From a bacterium (GTDB lineage: Bacteria > Bacteroidota > Bacteroidia > Bacteroidales > Muribaculaceae), in contig SFTJ01000091.1 of NCBI GenBank assembly GCA_004563195.1, positions 1-6,660 of the forward strand: a stretch of 6,660 bases of DNA. The letters run 5' to 3'. Each line of letters opens with the position of its first letter. Within the stretch, counting starts at the first letter, position 1. The notes beneath the pieces were generated by a model. That model was not told where the DNA came from, did not search any database, and saw only the letters and a program-made list of their open reading frames with translations. Positions 6,209 through 6,660 of this stretch are shown here, piece by piece. The translations under genes and the position numbers were made by a program.

Positions 6209-6302
6209 CCCACTGGCACGAACAGTCGATACACTCTACATCGGCTGCGAGAAATTTCCATATTATGATTCTTTCTCGCTGTCGATGAGCGGCGTATTAT
6301 AA
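6192..6302 (+). pseudogene. Relic coding 3' end, copy 2 of the DTLYIGCEKFP tail
   Basis: The frame is open from just after a TAA (6189-6191) to TAA 6300-6302, with no ATG before the third-last residues. Codons 6228-6260 read DTLYIGCEKFP and are followed by YYDSFSLSMSGVL, the same length as copy 1 and matching it by conservative changes (F/Y, E/D, T/S, I/V, M/L) as well as identities. Before the stop at 6189 the same frame is open from 6075 and includes AEIFGYNVSKFGCAQQN, so an older gene may have been split by a nonsense change. The end overlaps the tail of the toxin gene on the opposite strand by six bases. It is probably a decayed paralogue of copy 1, of unknown family. Confidence 0.4.
6240..6286. 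repeat. Long imperfect hairpin after the toxin gene
   Basis: Bases 6240-6254 (ATCGGCTGCGAGAAA) pair with 6272-6286 (TTTCTCGCTGTCGAT), with 13 Watson-Crick pairs, one G-T wobble and one T-T mismatch around a 17-base loop. On the minus strand it starts 11 bases after the toxin stop, where it could protect or terminate that transcript, although a T tract is lacking. On the plus strand it coincides with coding copy 2. Confidence 0.5.
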
Positions 6303-6660
6303 ATTTCTTATTCTTGCTGTCAGTTCTTCAAGTCGCTTAATCAGGTCATCAAATGATAGACTTTGTGCTTCATAGATGAAATGATTTTGCATTGACTGAT
6401 AATCCTTCTCCCATTCTTTTATAATAGATTTTGGTGGAATGAAACACAGCGTAGACGGATTATGTAAGTCATAGTCAATGCCCTCCACCTTATTGAAAAC
6501 AGAGCGGTGTTTTACCACACTCTCATAAAGTTCTCTATCTGCTATGGATTTGCCAAAGTCGGTATCCATAATCTTTTCGATGTCATAAAGATGGCGGCTC
6601 ATTCGCTTGCTTCTCGGATTCTCTTTTTGAAATTCCTCGTGCAATAGGAATATCTTTTCA
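6297..6660 (-). CDS. AbiEii/AbiGii-type toxin nucleotidyltransferase, C-terminal part (cut by window edge)
   Basis: About 120 C-terminal residues are present. The frame runs off the right edge, reading EKIFLLHEEF at the edge, so the TTG at 6642-6644 is an internal Leu codon and not a start. The motifs EKIFLLHEEF, RMSRHLYDI, ADRELYESVVKHR, GIDYDLHNPSTLCFIPP and EWEKDYQSM are those I associate with the C-terminal helical half of AbiEii-like proteins in Bacteroidales. In that family a nucleotidyltransferase toxin disables the cell on phage infection, by modifying tRNA in characterised relatives, and is neutralised by an AbiEi-type antitoxin encoded just upstream. The nucleotidyltransferase core and any antitoxin lie outside the window. 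The gene is clearly richer in A/T than maeB or the GH20 gene, which fits horizontal acquisition. It ends in TAA at 6297-6299. Confidence 0.8.
   Translation of the reverse strand, partial: EKIFLLHEEFQKENPRSKRMSRHLYDIEKIMDTDFGKSIADRELYESVVKHRSVFNKVEGIDYDLHNPSTLCFIPPKSIIKEWEKDYQSMQNHFIYEAQSLSFDDLIKRLEELTARIRNL

Larger units (their letters stand above)
5841..6296. other. Hairpin-rich intergenic region with relic coding fragments
   Basis: This 456-base stretch between the GH20 terminator and the toxin gene has no full-length gene that I can support. The first half (5841-6051) is GC-rich with short repeats: GCCAAAGGC occurs twice about 20 bases apart near 5922 and 5942, and GCACCGACG is repeated exactly in tandem at 6029-6046. 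The second half carries at least five hairpins and two homologous coding-like ends. Three different reading frames stay open for 35 to 95 codons here, none with a good start context. The make-up resembles a dispersed intergenic repeat or eroded accessory genes at the boundary of a defence module. I cannot tell which without genome-wide comparison. Confidence 0.6.

Noticed and set aside
5984..6268. Plus-strand 94-codon frame across the hairpin region as a real gene
   Set aside because: It runs out of phase with the two homologous coding copies, which diverge silently in their own frame and not in this one, and it has no recognisable domain or promoter.
5921..6300. CRISPR array
   Set aside because: The repeats present are only two copies each, inverted or directly adjacent, and not regularly spaced. 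There is no repeat-spacer periodicity and no cas gene.
6642..6644. TTG at 6644 (minus strand) as the start of a 115-residue protein
   Set aside because: The frame continues to the window edge with residues (EKIFL) that fit the AbiEii-like family, so this TTG is an internal Leu codon and the gene is simply cut off.

Overview
The window looks like a chromosomal segment of a gut Bacteroidales bacterium, most likely Muribaculaceae-like or a near relative. The evidence is Bacteroidetes-type -7 boxes (TAnnTTTG) upstream of two transcription units, A-rich leaders without Shine-Dalgarno sequences, an exported GH20 lipoprotein hexosaminidase, and a malic enzyme with a fused phosphotransacetylase domain. 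The genus is inference.

Layout. 1-227 is a leader with a plausible -7 box. 228-2513 (+) encodes a MaeB-type NADP-dependent malic enzyme. Fourteen bases later, 2528-3220 (+) encodes a TM1586-like nitroreductase, probably in the same operon. A strong intrinsic terminator (3318-3355) runs almost directly into a second -7 box (3362-3369). This box serves 3422-5764 (+), a GH20 beta-N-acetylhexosaminidase lipoprotein with a chitobiase-type C-terminal domain and a further beta-rich domain. A GC-rich hairpin (5804-5843) closes that unit. From 6660 down to 6297 (-) lies the 3' part of an AbiEii/AbiGii-type toxin nucleotidyltransferase, visibly AT-richer than its neighbours and probably part of an acquired abortive-infection/toxin-antitoxin module that continues beyond the window.

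The first two genes are central metabolism and redox (malate to pyruvate with NADPH; a flavin oxidoreductase that would use reductant). The third is glycan scavenging at the cell envelope. The toxin fragment marks a change to accessory DNA.

The part not explained by ordinary genes is 5841-6296. It is packed with perfect or near-perfect hairpins and an 11-bp inverted repeat. It also carries two ungapped 75-nt copies of the same coding-like 3' end (6052-6126 and 6228-6302). Their first eleven codons both read DTLYIGCEKFP although 8 of 33 bases differ, and both copies end at the same stop position. That silent-only divergence indicates duplicated, once-selected coding sequence. Neither copy has a convincing start, so they look like relic gene ends or parts of a dispersed repeat family. 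I do not recognise the family.
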